DNA of 64,000 nucleotides from Ptiloglossa arizonensis (Eukaryota > Arthropoda > Insecta > Hymenoptera > Colletidae): contig NC_135059.1 in assembly GCF_051014685.1 (NCBI RefSeq), positions 5,022,001 through 5,086,000 of the forward strand, written 5' to 3'. The position numbers were made by a program, and so were the translations under genes. The notes under the pieces were generated by a model. The model had not been told where the DNA came from, made no database searches, and was given only the letters and a program-made list of their open reading frames with translations. Numbering within the stretch: the first letter of the stretch is position 1; every line of letters starts with the position of its first letter. Below, piece after piece: positions 36,382 to 47,044 of this stretch.

Positions 36382-37062
36382 ATGGTTTCCGAGTACAGGG
36401 ACCATTGTGTTACGAAAGAACCCCAAATGACAACCAAAGAAGAAAATCAAACCGCTTCGATCCAACCGTTCCTCAATTCATACGCATCAATGGTCTTTAA
36501 CGATAACTTTCCGAAGAAAGATCAAACAATAATTGTATACTCTCTCGAAGAAATTTCGATTAAAGTCTATGCAAACGCACTGGGAGAAATTATCAGGGCA
36601 ACTTCCATTCCATTTATTTCACGAATTTCAAACAACAGAGAATACGTTTATCTTGATTCGTGAGATTGTTTCCAACATAGTGAAAAATCACAGACCTATC
36701 ACTATAAACAATAAGACTGTTAGTGTAAAACCATTAATCACTCCATCTAAGCGTATCATACTTTGAAACGTTTCTCCAACGATTCCACACGACATCGTTG
36801 AACAAACCTTCTAAAACTACAAAATCAGGATCGCATTAAAAATATCCTTTTTGAGTGCAGGTATCTGCGAACCAGAATTCTAGCACACAAGTTTTAAACG
36901 TCAAATATTCGTCGATCCAGAAGATGTAAACAAAATACCAGAATCTTTCAATGTCACCTACGAGGAAACAACATACAGAATTTTTACAAACACCGACAAC
37001 CTCAGCTGTTTCCGCTGTAATGAAACAGGTCACATAGCCAAACAATGCCCAAAAGGAACGAA
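36382..37062 (+). pseudogene. jockey/I-like non-LTR retrotransposon ORF1 remnant with zinc knuckle
   Basis: The first 93 codons are open from ATG 36382. Coding similarity then continues in the next frame (36533-36766, ending PLITPSKRIIL) and, after stops, in pieces reading KRQIFVDPEDVNKIPESFN and CFRCNETGHIAKQCP at about 36895-37050. The last is a CX2CX4HX4C zinc knuckle. The order of a nucleic-acid-binding middle region followed by the knuckle is the layout of ORF1 proteins in insect jockey/I-type elements, which package element RNA. At least two frameshifts and several stops make it dead. Codon use is AT-rich, unlike the CpG-rich surroundings, as expected for an inserted element. Confidence 0.75.
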
Positions 37063-37853
37063 GTCTACTATAGAAAAGAAACACGAATAGTGTAAACACA
37101 AACCCAAGTAACAAAAGAGCTCACTCATCGACCACTATTAGTGTGAAAGAGATCTTCATTGCCAATGACAAATCGAATCAATCTATTCCAACCCAAAGTA
37201 GCAAACAAGTTCGTAAGTTCTGAAAATAAAGAAGAAAAGCACTAAGCCTATCAAACTATTAAAGACCTCACCGACAAAATAAGGAGCACGCTTGAACCAG
37301 CGAAAACTAAGGTTAATGATTCACGATCACATTATCTCCTCAACTATAATCAACTTACTATAAGTCTCATGGAAGATACACATAGTGTCGAAAACTCTGA
37401 TCATATACCACTAGACTATACCCAAACTGTGCCAGCCTTAACTCAAACGCTAACAGACATCTACCTATATCTGAAAGAGGAAAGCATAAAAAATAGAACA
37501 CATAGACTCGCTAGAAAACTGAAATATAAACTAGTAGATCTTCTCGTCTTCTTAGACGATTCCTTTTTCCGAAAATACAATACAGTATCTCAAACTAGGA
37601 AAGAACAGGTTGTCGTTACTCGTATAAGACAATCAAAAATTTCTCACTTCTACCTCTTGTGAAAGACGAAATTGTACGCGAAAACTGCAACAAACCAATT
37701 ACAACCGATCGTTTACTTTTACACTTCACAAGGTACAACGTTCATCGTCGATTACACAATTTGAAACCTCAACTTAAAGACAATCTCGACTCCAGCGAAA
37801 TACACAATTTTCTTGGACGTATCGAGAACACAAAAATAATAGACGAAATATAA
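37063..37853 (+). pseudogene. non-LTR element: ORF1 tail joined to ORF2 C-terminal tail (reverse transcriptase lost)
   Basis: The 97-codon frame at 37369-37662 begins as an acidic/basic ORF1-like tail and ends TRKEQVVVTRIRQ, which resembles the segment after the RNase H region in ORF2 of insect non-LTR elements. After a stop, 37659-37853 reads CNKPITTDRLLLHFTRY and NLKPQLKDNLDSSEI, the usual C-terminal cysteine-containing tail with one cysteine lost. Endonuclease and reverse transcriptase are missing, so an internal deletion joined ORF1 to the end of ORF2. The assignment rests on remembered family pattern. Confidence 0.6.
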
Positions 37854-37919
37854 TAAAGAAATAATAGAACAACGTCGCTAACAACCATATCATTTGATAC
37901 GAGTTAAACCGGAATTAGA

Positions 37920-38156
37920 AACAAATTGGGTCAAGTCGAGGTGCAAGAAAGATTTCGAGCTCGTCTCAAGTAAAAGGAAGTAGCACAAACACGAGAAACA
38001 AAAATACATGAACGTAACACCCTTCGTAAGGGTGATTTGATCCACCCCGGCATCGACGAGCACATCGGTTTCTCTCCTCGCGTTGCGAATAGATTTCATT
38101 ACCAGCATTACTATCTTCCAGATCCAAGAATCCCAGTTTATGAGGTTACCGTATAA
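37920..38156 (+). pseudogene. protein-like relic of unknown origin after the retroelement
   Basis: One frame runs from 37923 to a TAA at 38154-38156, broken once by TAA at 37971-37973. It reads QVEVQERFRARLK, stop, then HERNTLRKGDLIHPGIDEH, IGFSPRVANRFHYQHYYLPD and PRIPVYEV. The composition and the frame are strongly protein-like compared with all neighbours. It has no splice sites and follows directly on the retroelement tail, so a captured or processed host fragment is plausible; a transposon tail is the alternative. I could not name the parent gene. Confidence 0.45.
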
Positions 38157-38465
38157 TAAAGTGATTTCTGATAAACCGAGAATTTAATTTCAGTCTCAAG
38201 TGCCTGACGAAAACAGCGACTGTTACGTTCTTAACATGAAAGGTCAAATGAACGAATTTTTCCGAAGAATCTCTATTCGAAGGGCTCTGCTTTGTAAAGT
38301 ATAGTCGCCCCTCTCCCTTTGAATGCAAATTACGAGCAGATTCACCGAGTAATTGTCGCAATGCCAGCTATAAATTTTGTCGTTACCGGACGGTCTGACT
38401 ATCGATTGACTTATACTACTGTCCACGGTTCTCTATTCGGTCAAGTTCTTCGGTCAAGTTCTCTC
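38157..38465. other. non-coding stretch
   Basis: AT-rich. A short CGGTCAAGTTCT duplication lies near 38439-38462 just before repeat E1. No gene. Confidence 0.55.
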
Positions 38466-38606
38466 TTTCAATAAATTCTCGAATGATGGAAATATTACGG
38501 TTAAATGAAACCGTTCTCTATTATCTTCGATGAAGAAAGAATTTAATCAAATTTTATTTGTTGAAACAAAATACTGAAGCGAAGGAATAAAAAGTCATAG
38601 AGAATT
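38466..38606 (+). repeat. Family E direct repeat, copy 1
   Basis: It starts TTTCAATAAATTCTCGAATG and contains GGAAATATTACGGTTAAAT and GAAAGAATTTAAT. It pairs with 39026-39169 at high identity in the same orientation. Confidence 0.85.
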
Positions 38607-39025
38607 ATCGGGACCTTTGCTCAACGATACATATTTATTATAAATATCTATTTTAAATAGGCACTCAGAAGTCTGGGTTAGGCCTAGAGTAGATTTTAAT
38701 TAGAGTAAATTACACGCTGGAAATAGATATTTTTAAAAAATGTTTTATATGTCCTTCCATAATTGTCTCAGATACCACGTCTTTATTTTTACTACCTGAC
38801 CCGCAAGACGAGAAAGTATTGTAATCGGGAAAAATTTCGAAAAAAATGTGCAAAAACGCTCGTTACCGAATCCCCCGATCGCGCTTCGAATATTAAAAAA
38901 GATATTTTTTTCTTTTATCGAACGTTGAAATTCACGTTCGTACGCGTGTACGTATATTAACAAAGCTGAATAAATCTCGACAATAGTCTCTGTTTACGTT
39001 TTACATTCTGATCCTGGTGGTTGGC
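38607..39025. other. spacer between E repeats
   Basis: AT-rich unique sequence with no motif recognised. It could be the interior of an element whose ends are the two E copies, but at about 420 bp it holds no coding sequence. Confidence 0.5.
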
Positions 39026-39169
39026 TTTCAATAAATTCTCGAATGAAGGAAATATTACGGTTAAATAAATCCGTTCTCCATTATCTTCGATAAAGAAAGA
39101 ATTTAATAAAATTTTATTTGTCGAGAAAAAAGAATATTGAAGCGAACGAATAAAAAGTAATGCAGCATT
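39026..39169 (+). repeat. Family E direct repeat, copy 2
   Basis: Same start as copy 1, with small indels (GTCGAGAAAAAAGAATATTG against GTTGAAACAAAATACTG) and ending GAATAAAAAGTAATG. The spacing between copy starts is 560 bp. Confidence 0.85.
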
Positions 39170-42100
39170 GCCCGTAAAAGTCGCGAAGTTTATACACCGG
39201 GCATTGTCTTTAAACTCGAGTTTCCAAAATGATATTGTTGTTCGGGTTCGAGTGCAGTTCGTAAAAGGATGAAAAACGTGACGATTGGAATCCGATCGTG
39301 TCGCAGAGCACGGTTTGCGCGTCATCGGAAATGATAGGCGACGCGTGACAGTAGCTTCGCGAGTTTTACATAAACAGCGAGACAACCCCCATGTCGTTTT
39401 CCGGTCATCCATCAAACCACAGATACGGTTGTTATCCTACAAGGTCAACAAATCATGAGTCACTTTGCTCTGTTTACTTCCGAATTTTCGCCACCGAAAT
39501 GGTTCAACGTCAACAAATATTGGTCGAGAATAACTTGGACCGGTTAAAGTGACTTTAACGTGACTCAAGTGACCAACGTGAGAAGAAGTGGTACTTGAAC
39601 GAGTATCGAACGATTATTAACATTATATCTTCGACGAAATTCAGTGTGCTACGAAAGCTCGATAAGTTTGCAATATTATAGAAAACGGGAGAATATTTTA
39701 ACGTAAAAGTTTATGAATACAAGCAATTGGGAAACGATACATGTGTGTTTGCCTGTACGTCTACAAGAAAAGTAAAATATCGGGAAAATGTATGCACAAG
39801 TATCGAGGTTTACGAATAATTCTGCTCACCGTTGCATTAGCATTCCGTGACGGGGTGAATAAATTTGTTGCAACGTCCACTAACGACGTCGAGGTCCTTT
39901 CGGACTGCTCTCGACGTGTTCGAGTTTGGGAAGATATGCGTACCATCACGATATTGTAACCGTGCTCGGTGGTGCGAATTGCACCTGCTCTTCAAATGTT
40001 CGACCGTTTTTATTATCGTCCATGAAGCATCGTTTATTGGAAACGTTTCGTTTCCGTATCATTTCCGTTAATTGACATTGCACCGTATATGAAATTCTTT
40101 GCGAACCATATTGGACTTGTACATTCTCGCGAATCGGTTGACGCGTTACGAGTTTAAATCGATCAAACCGAATCTATCGTTCAATGACACGATAATGACA
40201 CACGATTCCGGTTAAGGGATAACGCTTGTAGAAAGAATCGAGAGAAAGTGGCGCGCTTCGAACGGGGAAAATTGGTCAAAAACCTAACCAGGAATACGTT
40301 CGTTGAACGCCTGAACGAAACAGAGGGTCGGTGATATTATTAAAAAAGAAATCATCGCCATCGATATTCGAAGCAACGAAACATCCATAGGTAAGCGCAT
40401 ACGTGGTTGTACCACGTCCACCGACATCGATCCCCGACGAAAAGCGGACTTTGTCGAAGCGTTAATACCAACGTTAGTAAACATACGTAGAACCCGTCGC
40501 AAACAGGTAAAAATGAAAATAAAAAAATGTTCCAACCGTTCCGCGGACCCGGTAACCGCTAATACGGGACAAACAATTTCCAACCTTTTTAGCCGGATCG
40601 GTGATATCTCGTTAATAAACGTTTGAAATCCTCGTTCGATTACGCGGCACAGGAGAGGCTCGAGGTTCGTATTAATTCGAAACGAGATTACGAGCTCCCT
40701 TCTCTCTCTCTCTGTCTCTCTCTCTCTCTCGACGCGAAGCCGAATTAACCGAACCTAATTGGAATCGACCGGTCGTCCCGATAAGACTCCGCGATTAACC
40801 TTCATTTAATTTTCAAATTAACTCCAGACGATCGGTGATGAGCATTAATTTCCCCGATATTCCGGCCACGGTCAACGAGAAGGGGGACCACGTTTCCGTC
40901 TGTGTCCGCGTGTACCGTTTCCGAGCATCGAAACGCCTGCGAGCGCGCGCGAGAAAAAAAAGAATCAATCGTACCCCTTTGCCCACCAACCCCCGACGCG
41001 ACGGTCCGATCGGACAGGAAATGTTGGAAAAATTGATAGCGTTCCGTTCGACGCGTTTTTTGCGTTTGATGCCGGCTTTCAGAGGGAATTTAGAAATAAC
41101 AGCTCGACATTCGACAGTGCGGAGGGACAGAGAACGAAGCGGTAGAGGAGGAGGAGGAAGAGGGAAACGAGCGATAGCAGCGAACACGGCGCCGAGCGAC
41201 CCTTAATCTAACGAGTATCTACGAGCAAAACGTATCAAGCAGACGGGATTATTGCCCGTACGCGACGATCCGTGGTGCCCGTGAAATGATTATGATCATC
41301 GCTTAGCATAAATTCCGCCCCTCGCTTTCTTTTATATCGCGCTCGTACCACCCACTCGCCCACCCACCAGTTCCCTCTCTCTTTCTCTCTGACTGTCTCT
41401 CGCTGTCTCTCGCTGTCTCGTTCCCGTACCCCCGATTCTTTTCGACTCTTTAACTAGGCGATCGATTTTCAAAACTTTTACATTCACCGACCCAGTCTCC
41501 CACCCTAACCGTCTCCACCCCGCAACGTTCTCCCCATCGCGATCGCGCAACGCAGAGAAGATTTTATCGGGAACCGCTGACTACGTAGAATCGTTGATTA
41601 CCGCTTTCAGCTACGTTTTGCAACTTTTCCCCCGCGCTGTAATCGACCATGAAATTGAAAAATGCGCTCGACTCGCGGGAACACGAATTAAAGCGCGAAA
41701 CGCGAAACCACGAGGGAGAGGGAGAAGAAGCTTCTCCTTGATGGCCGCTCGTTCGGAAATCGCTAATTGTAATTACCGTGGATAAATAAAAGGTCTTCGC
41801 GTGGATCATTTTCGTCTTAACGCGGAACGACGAGAGAGAGGGGAAACGGTATTGATGTCGTGTAATAATTAAGGATTTGATACGAAAAATGTTGTTCTCC
41901 AACGGGAGACGAATGAATTTATTATTTTCTTTTGTATTACACTTTAATTGCGGTACCGTCGGTCGTAGATTCGTGCGGATCCAATCACGGGTCAAGACTG
42001 AACTGTCTCCTGTGTGTCGGGTTTTTGTATCTGTTCTTGTTCCGAGTGTACTGTGTTGTGTAAGGAGTGCGTCATTATGGGAACGGAAAGAGTCTCATGA

Positions 42101-42688
42101 GTTGTTATGGGAACGTATGCAAAATGCTACTTTAAAAATGGAAAATTAAGAACATGTATACGCGTGTAAGAGGGGGCACGATTACAAAATACGATAAAAC
42201 AACAGTTTCGTTCGATACAAATTGCAACACCATCGCCTCGTCGACGACAGCGAACGAGAAACATGTTTTACACGAGTAAAACGAAATTATATTAAATTTA
42301 CACGTTTCACTGCGAATGGGCACCGATTTTATTTCAAAGAGTGCTCGAAACGATTATCGTTAAATTGCATACATTTTCAAACATCATCGATGAATGTCAG
42401 TTTTCTATGTTCGTTGTGTCGAAAGTAATGGAAGGCATATGCACATGCACTGAACGTTTTTATTTGAAAGCACTTTTACAAACATTTGAAGCATTTACAT
42501 TTGACATTATGCAAAATGCAATACAATTATTCATTTATCGCTCGATATGTATGTATGTGTGTGTATGTGTGGAGAACTGACATTCATTGATCGTATTTGA
42601 AAATATGTATATATATATTTGTACGTTCGAAAACATACAGAAGTTATCGATCGTCTCGTTGAACACTTTCTGAAATAAAATGTCAACG
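39170..42688. other. non-coding stretch
   Basis: CpG-rich central part with CT microsatellites at 40698-40731 and around 41370-41420. Overlapping openings at 40813-41206 on both strands and 41564-41995 (minus) have no domain. AT-rich after 42,100. No gene was recognised. Confidence 0.5.
39443..39466 (+). repeat. dispersed 24-bp motif, copy 2
   Basis: It carries CAACAAATCATGAGTCAC. The single change from copy 1 (33197) creates TGAGTCA, an AP-1-type site. Confidence 0.6.
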
Positions 42689-43076
42689 TTATCGTGTTCG
42701 ATTTTAGATTTTTATCGTTTAACGAAAAGAAACGGGCCTAAACAAGGCAGCACGTGTGGACAGACCGGGTCAAGGTAAACATTTGGTGTCGATCTGTCCG
42801 CTAGCTTTTACGATAGGCCCGAGGATCCCTTTACAGGGGGTTTAGGACACACAGTGTGTCCCGAGTGGAAGAGTACGACACCGAGGGTATGTCCGGAGAG
42901 TGTGTCGCGAACAGTACGAGTAAGAAGACAATAAGACAATTAAAAGACGCACTATGACGAAAGACCGGTATAAGACTCGAGCAACAAAGACGATCAAGAC
43001 GCGTGCCGAAGGCACAAAGACGGTTGGCTCAGTTTAATACGCGGTCGATCCACCTTATTGTTAGTGGAAAGCGAAA
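42689..43076 (+). mobile_element. Family B LTR-like region (5' part)
   Basis: Blocks GGGCCTA.A, CGTGTGGACAGACC, AAGGTAAACA and TTTACAGGGGGT recur in the same order at 45737-45830. Further right the two regions share GACAGTACGAG, AAGACAATAAGAC and AGTGGAAAG.GAAACC. The region leads directly into a U5-like end and primer-binding site, so it is read as an LTR of a retroelement. The left end is not defined. No internal gag, pol or env sequence is seen next to it. Confidence 0.6.
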
Positions 43077-43631
43077 CCAATCACCAACACTACGCTTAAT
43101 ACTAATATCACTGTAATGTATAATATCCTTAAATATACTTCGATATACCGCACGAGTACAAGTTATTTGGGGGCTCGTACGGTGATTTATAACTAAGATC
43201 TCTTCTGAAGTGATCTGTAGAGAGGAAAGAACAACACGTATAATAGAAGAATGCTCGTGCACCAATCACCAACACTACGTTTAGTACTAATATCACTGTA
43301 ATATATAATATCCTTAAATATACTTCGATATACCGCACGAGTACAAGTTATTTGGGGGCTCGTACGGGGGTTTATAACTAAGACCTCTTCTGAAGTGATC
43401 CGAAGAGAGGAAAGAACAACACGTATAATAGAAGAATACTCGTGCACCAATCGCCAACACTACGTTTAGTACTAATATCACTGTAATATATAATATCCTT
43501 AAATATACTTCAATATACCGCACGAGTACAAGTTATTTGGGGGCTCGTACGGGGATTTATAACTAAGATCTCTTCTGAAGTGATCCGAAGAGAGGAAAGA
43601 ACAACACGTATAATAAAAGAATACTCGTGCA
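43077..43631 (+). repeat. three exact-period 185-bp tandem units containing U5 end, PBS and leader
   Basis: The units are 43077-43261, 43262-43446 and 43447-43631, nearly identical. Each runs CCAATCACCAACACTACG to ATACCGCACGAGTACA, then a 7-nt spacer, then the PBS-like TGGGGGCTCGTACGG, then a leader ending AAGAATRCTCGTGCA. Apparent minus-strand ORFs of 69-85 codons repeat with the same period and are artefacts. Confidence 0.92.
43168..43186 (+). other. primer-binding site, tRNA-Pro type (first of three)
   Basis: TGGGGGCTCGTACGGTGAT follows an LTR-like GAGTACA end after 7 nt. The first 11 bases equal the complement of the 3' end of tRNA-Pro (TGGGGGCTCGTCCGGGAT in known retroelements); the rest has small differences. 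Further copies start at 43353 and 43538. Confidence 0.65.
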
Positions 43632-45722
43632 CCGATCACAGCTTTTGAACGTTTCGGAATTGTAATTGTCGCGACAGGACGGATCGGCGCGAACGAACGT
43701 AAACGAGATTATTAACGTACACGGGCGAATTAAGATAACGGACGGATTGCAGGAGAGAAACGGAACGCGGTGGCACGAGTCCACCCCTCGTTGAAGATAG
43801 ACATCGCGCGGCAGATATTTAGCCCCGAAGGGAACACGCTGATGTCTGTGTCCCAGCGTCTCGTTTTGATCGATTGTCACGGGCACGCTAGGCCAGCACT
43901 CGGCCGCACCATCGCAGCCGGGGGCATCTACATTTTCGTGCTCGGTTCTCTAATCGCGACCGTTGTATATTTATCGGTCGGTCGTTATTGCGGAAACGAC
44001 GATTTGTCATGGAGCGGAGTATTAATTACACGGGGGACCCCCCTTTGTACAGATAACGGAGGTGAGGGGCCGCGATGTCGTCGTAGGAGACGCGAGACAA
44101 CCTGTTTGAATAGAAATTGGCCTACGCGGAATGGGAACCGGGGACTCGAGCAACTTCCGAAAATTAATTGCCACGGTCTTCGCGACGCGCGTGCCGGGAC
44201 ACGTGGGTGACTGTAATCGAAACCGCGAGGCCCCGTGACTACGAACGTGCCGCACGTTTAACGTGATTCATCGTTCGCGGGGATCTCGAACGAAATTACT
44301 GTAGAAATTACCCGTAGAAAATAATACATCCTTGAAACGGATAAGATGATTTATCGCGTCGTTAACGTTAACTGCGATACCGGAGTCCACGATCGATTTA
44401 CATTTCGGAGCGCAACAGATGATTCGAAACGCGCTGATTAATCGATTACGTGTAGTTTGTTTCAATATTTTAATATTTTATATATTGAGGGTATAGTATG
44501 GTAATTTTGCAACACACTCGCGAAAAAATATTTGGAATCAGTAAGGAGGTCGAGTGCACCGTTGCGGGAACTCAGCGATGGCCGAGTTGCCCAACTTGAA
44601 GCGCACGTTCGACCGGATTTAATTTGGGCATTATTTTTATTTACGACTTGTTCCCCAACATTTTTCCATCGATTTTAACGTTCTCCAGGTACGTATTCGC
44701 TCGTTTGGTACGTATCTTACGTGTTGCAAATCGAAAAGAAAAGATTTAAGAGGAGGAAATAGAGAAATTGGGAAAAGAGAAGTGTCCGAGTTTGCGCACG
44801 TTGCGAGGAAAATGTAAAAAATAAACGATTGGGTATATTTCTTGCAAGGAAATATTGCGCAGGTATGAACCGTAAATCGAATAGATTTTACCGTAGTACG
44901 TGCATCGGTGTAAAAAATTTATAAATATGTATAATGTTTTACCTATAATACTACGGTTAATTTATACGAGAAGAATATTTCTTTTCTTCCTGTATTGTCT
45001 AGTCAATATAGAATAATAATCGATGAAAACATTTCCCATTTTTATCGCTAATTTCGTAACCGATTGCACGAAACTACTACTCGATAAACTCGGACCTTTT
45101 TAAGAAAGAATACTCTCTAATCTCGTTCATACTGAATCACCGTACACACTATTTTGTTTCTTCGTCGTTCCATATCCTTTTACATTTTACGCTCGTAAAG
45201 CACCATCGATCGATGCTGCACTCCCCTCCATCGTCTTTTCGACACTGCTGGGACTCTTGTCCGTAAATAAATAAATCAAACCGGATACCAAATCTCTCAC
45301 GGGTGCTCGGTAGATGGTTGTTTAAACTTTCGAAAAACACGGTACGCGGGAAATTTTCATCCCGGTAGCGTAACGACGCGAGGTTTAAAAAAAAAAAAAG
45401 ACGGAAGTTTAGGATTTTAAAAAGCGCAGGGAATCTTTATTGGCGTTGGTTAACGAAACGCCGGCTCGGGGACAGTTTCGGCTCGGAATTTTTACGCGGT
45501 ACCTTTACGATGTAACTTTTCATATCGGCTATAAAACTCCGCGGTTATATAAAATATGGGCTCGGAGACGAATTTTTTTTCCTCCGCGGAGAGCGTTGCT
45601 CAATATCTCTCTTCTTTTTCGACCCCCTGCTGGTTGCCCGGGCGTCGCGGATGGACTCGGTCTCCTTCTTTTGTTTCTTTTTTTTCTTTTGTGGTATCGG
45701 ATTTTCCGTGTTCGTTTGGGCC
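43632..45722. other. non-coding stretch
   Basis: A 146-codon plus-strand opening (43770-44210) includes one hydrophobic run (IYIFVLGSLIATVVYLSV) that could span a membrane by chance. No family motif and no splice support. The rest is AT-rich to about 45,400. Confidence 0.45.
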
Positions 45723-46285
45723 TGTTTTGAGCGCGGGCCTAGAAGAGATAGCGCGTGCGGACACACCTGGGTTAGGATAAACACTTGATCGCTAGGTTTC
45801 GTGGAAGGCACGAGTATTCCTTTACAGGGGGTCTTGCGAGACGAGCGAGCGTGAGAATGCATGGGGATGAAAGGGAATACATGTGGTTCGGAGAAAGTGA
45901 AGAATGTTTGGAAAAGACGAACGATTAGGATGGTTGAACGTGACCGAATGTTTGAGGTGAGAGAGAGACTGAGGATTAGCATGAAAGAGAATGAATGTGC
46001 GTGTCTATGTAGAGTGCGAGAGGAACGTTTGGGGGACAGTACGAGACAGTATGTCGTAGTATGACGTGGAGAGTATGTCGAGTAGAAGACGTAATAAGAC
46101 GAGACAGTTAGAAATAAGCTTAGTTTTATACATAGTCGACCTATCTTTAGTGAAAAGAGAAACCTATTACCAACACCACGTCTAATACTAATAACACTGT
46201 AACTTATGATATTCCTAAATATACATCAATACACCGCACGAGTACAATTATTTGGAGGCTTGTACAGGGATCATTAACTAAGCAC
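45723..46285 (+). mobile_element. Family B LTR-like remnant, copy 2 (single unit)
   Basis: It aligns with 42733-43186. It ends ACCGCACGAGTACA, a 6-nt spacer and TGGAGGCTTGTACAGGGAT (46253-46271), a decayed tRNA-Pro-type PBS. The block that is triplicated at 43 kb occurs only once here, so the triplication is specific to the other copy. A family A fragment follows immediately. Confidence 0.65.
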
Positions 46286-46289
46286 ACTA

Positions 46290-46677
46290 GTCCTATTTTC
46301 TTTTTGGGTTTTCCTTTTCGATTTCAAGAGTCACGAAGAGGACACGACATTGTCGGTCATTTGCACCAAGTTATATTACATGTACATTTCTTTATCCTAA
46401 CTTTACATTCTTGTATGCACAATCACTGTATTACTAGATACATTACATAGTAATGTAACGCAGATATTAATGATTTTACCGCGGAACAATTTTTGTACGA
46501 TAAGACCTGCGCAGTTAATCTATACCTTTTCGTATAAATGAAAATCTAGAAATACTATGTATCCCGGGGAAAGAAAAATATCAGTCGTGAGTTAAAGAAA
46601 GAAATGTAGCACTATGGAAATATGGATATACGATCCCTGCGTATAATAATCCACTGTATACTCAAACTATACAATTT
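46290..46677 (+). mobile_element. Family A repeat, copy 7 (truncated, interrupted by segment S)
   Basis: It starts inside family A (CTATTTTCTTTTTGGGTTTTC) and follows it to ATTACTAGATAC at about 46442, then resumes with GATCCCTGCGTATAATAATCC at about 46631. The intervening 185 bp (segment S) match 59223-59400. The 5' half of A is missing, cut at the junction with the family B copy. Confidence 0.65.
46443..46630 (+). repeat. segment S, copy 1
   Basis: It runs from about TAATGTAACGCAGATATTAA through TTTTTGTACGATAAGACCTG to GAAAGAAATGTAGCACTATGG. The same sequence lies at 59223-59400 between a family A copy and a G element. Here it sits inside family A instead, so S may be part of a longer G-type element. 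Confidence 0.7.
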
Positions 46678-46865
46678 TTGTTTCGTGATCCGATACGGTC
46701 CCGTGACGCAACGATGATCCAAAGAGTGTCGGATGTCTTGAACGAGTGGTCGATGCGATTCGGGGAAGAAAAACAACCCTTTTTTTGTTTCGAACCCTTC
46801 TCACGGGGCACCATCGAATTGGCAATTACTTTTCTCGCGTTTGGAAAGAAATCGTTGCAGCTTAC

Positions 46866-47044
46866 CACTTTATCACCCAAATTTCGCACACGGCACGGCA
46901 GGTAGACCGTCTGTCCGACGAACGCGCTGACGTTCGCGGCGGTCTGCTCGAACACCGGTGAATCTCCCTCGTTCGAGTCATTATTGGCGTCGTTCGGGCG
47001 CCGCTGTGAGCTCTCCCTCGATATTTCACGAACTTGCACCGGGG
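46866..47044 (-). CDS. dpr-like: exon of a dpr-family protein (start of first Ig domain)
   Basis: dpr proteins are neuronal cell-surface proteins with two Ig domains that bind DIP partners during synaptic pairing. On the minus strand the exon is bounded by an acceptor TTTTGCTTTCAG (47045-47056) and a donor GTAAG (46861-46865). It has 2 + 177 nt, so the upstream intron is phase 1 and the downstream intron phase 0. It encodes a polar, Asn/Ser/Arg-rich linker, then SPVFEQTAANVSAFVGQTVY and LPCRVRNLGDKV. This is the A/B/C strand of the first Ig domain, with the first Ig cysteine and an NVS glycosylation site. In the family the next residues are (V)SWIRxRD; the exon end falls exactly before them. 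The paralogue cannot be assigned from this piece. A DIP is less likely because its matching segment differs. No other exon of the gene was found in the window. Confidence 0.85.

Noticed and set aside
36836..37114. 92-codon hydrophobic minus-strand frame
   Set aside because: Antisense shadow of the ORF1 zinc-knuckle region.
38607..39025. Interior of an LTR element between the E repeats
   Set aside because: No coding sequence, PBS or purine tract could be identified, so only the repeats are reported.
43029..43523. Repeated 69-85-codon minus-strand frames
   Set aside because: They are translation of the 185-bp tandem unit.
43770..44210. Possible one-pass membrane protein
   Set aside because: A single hydrophobic run by chance; the rest is low-complexity Arg-rich text and the frame has no splice or homology support.
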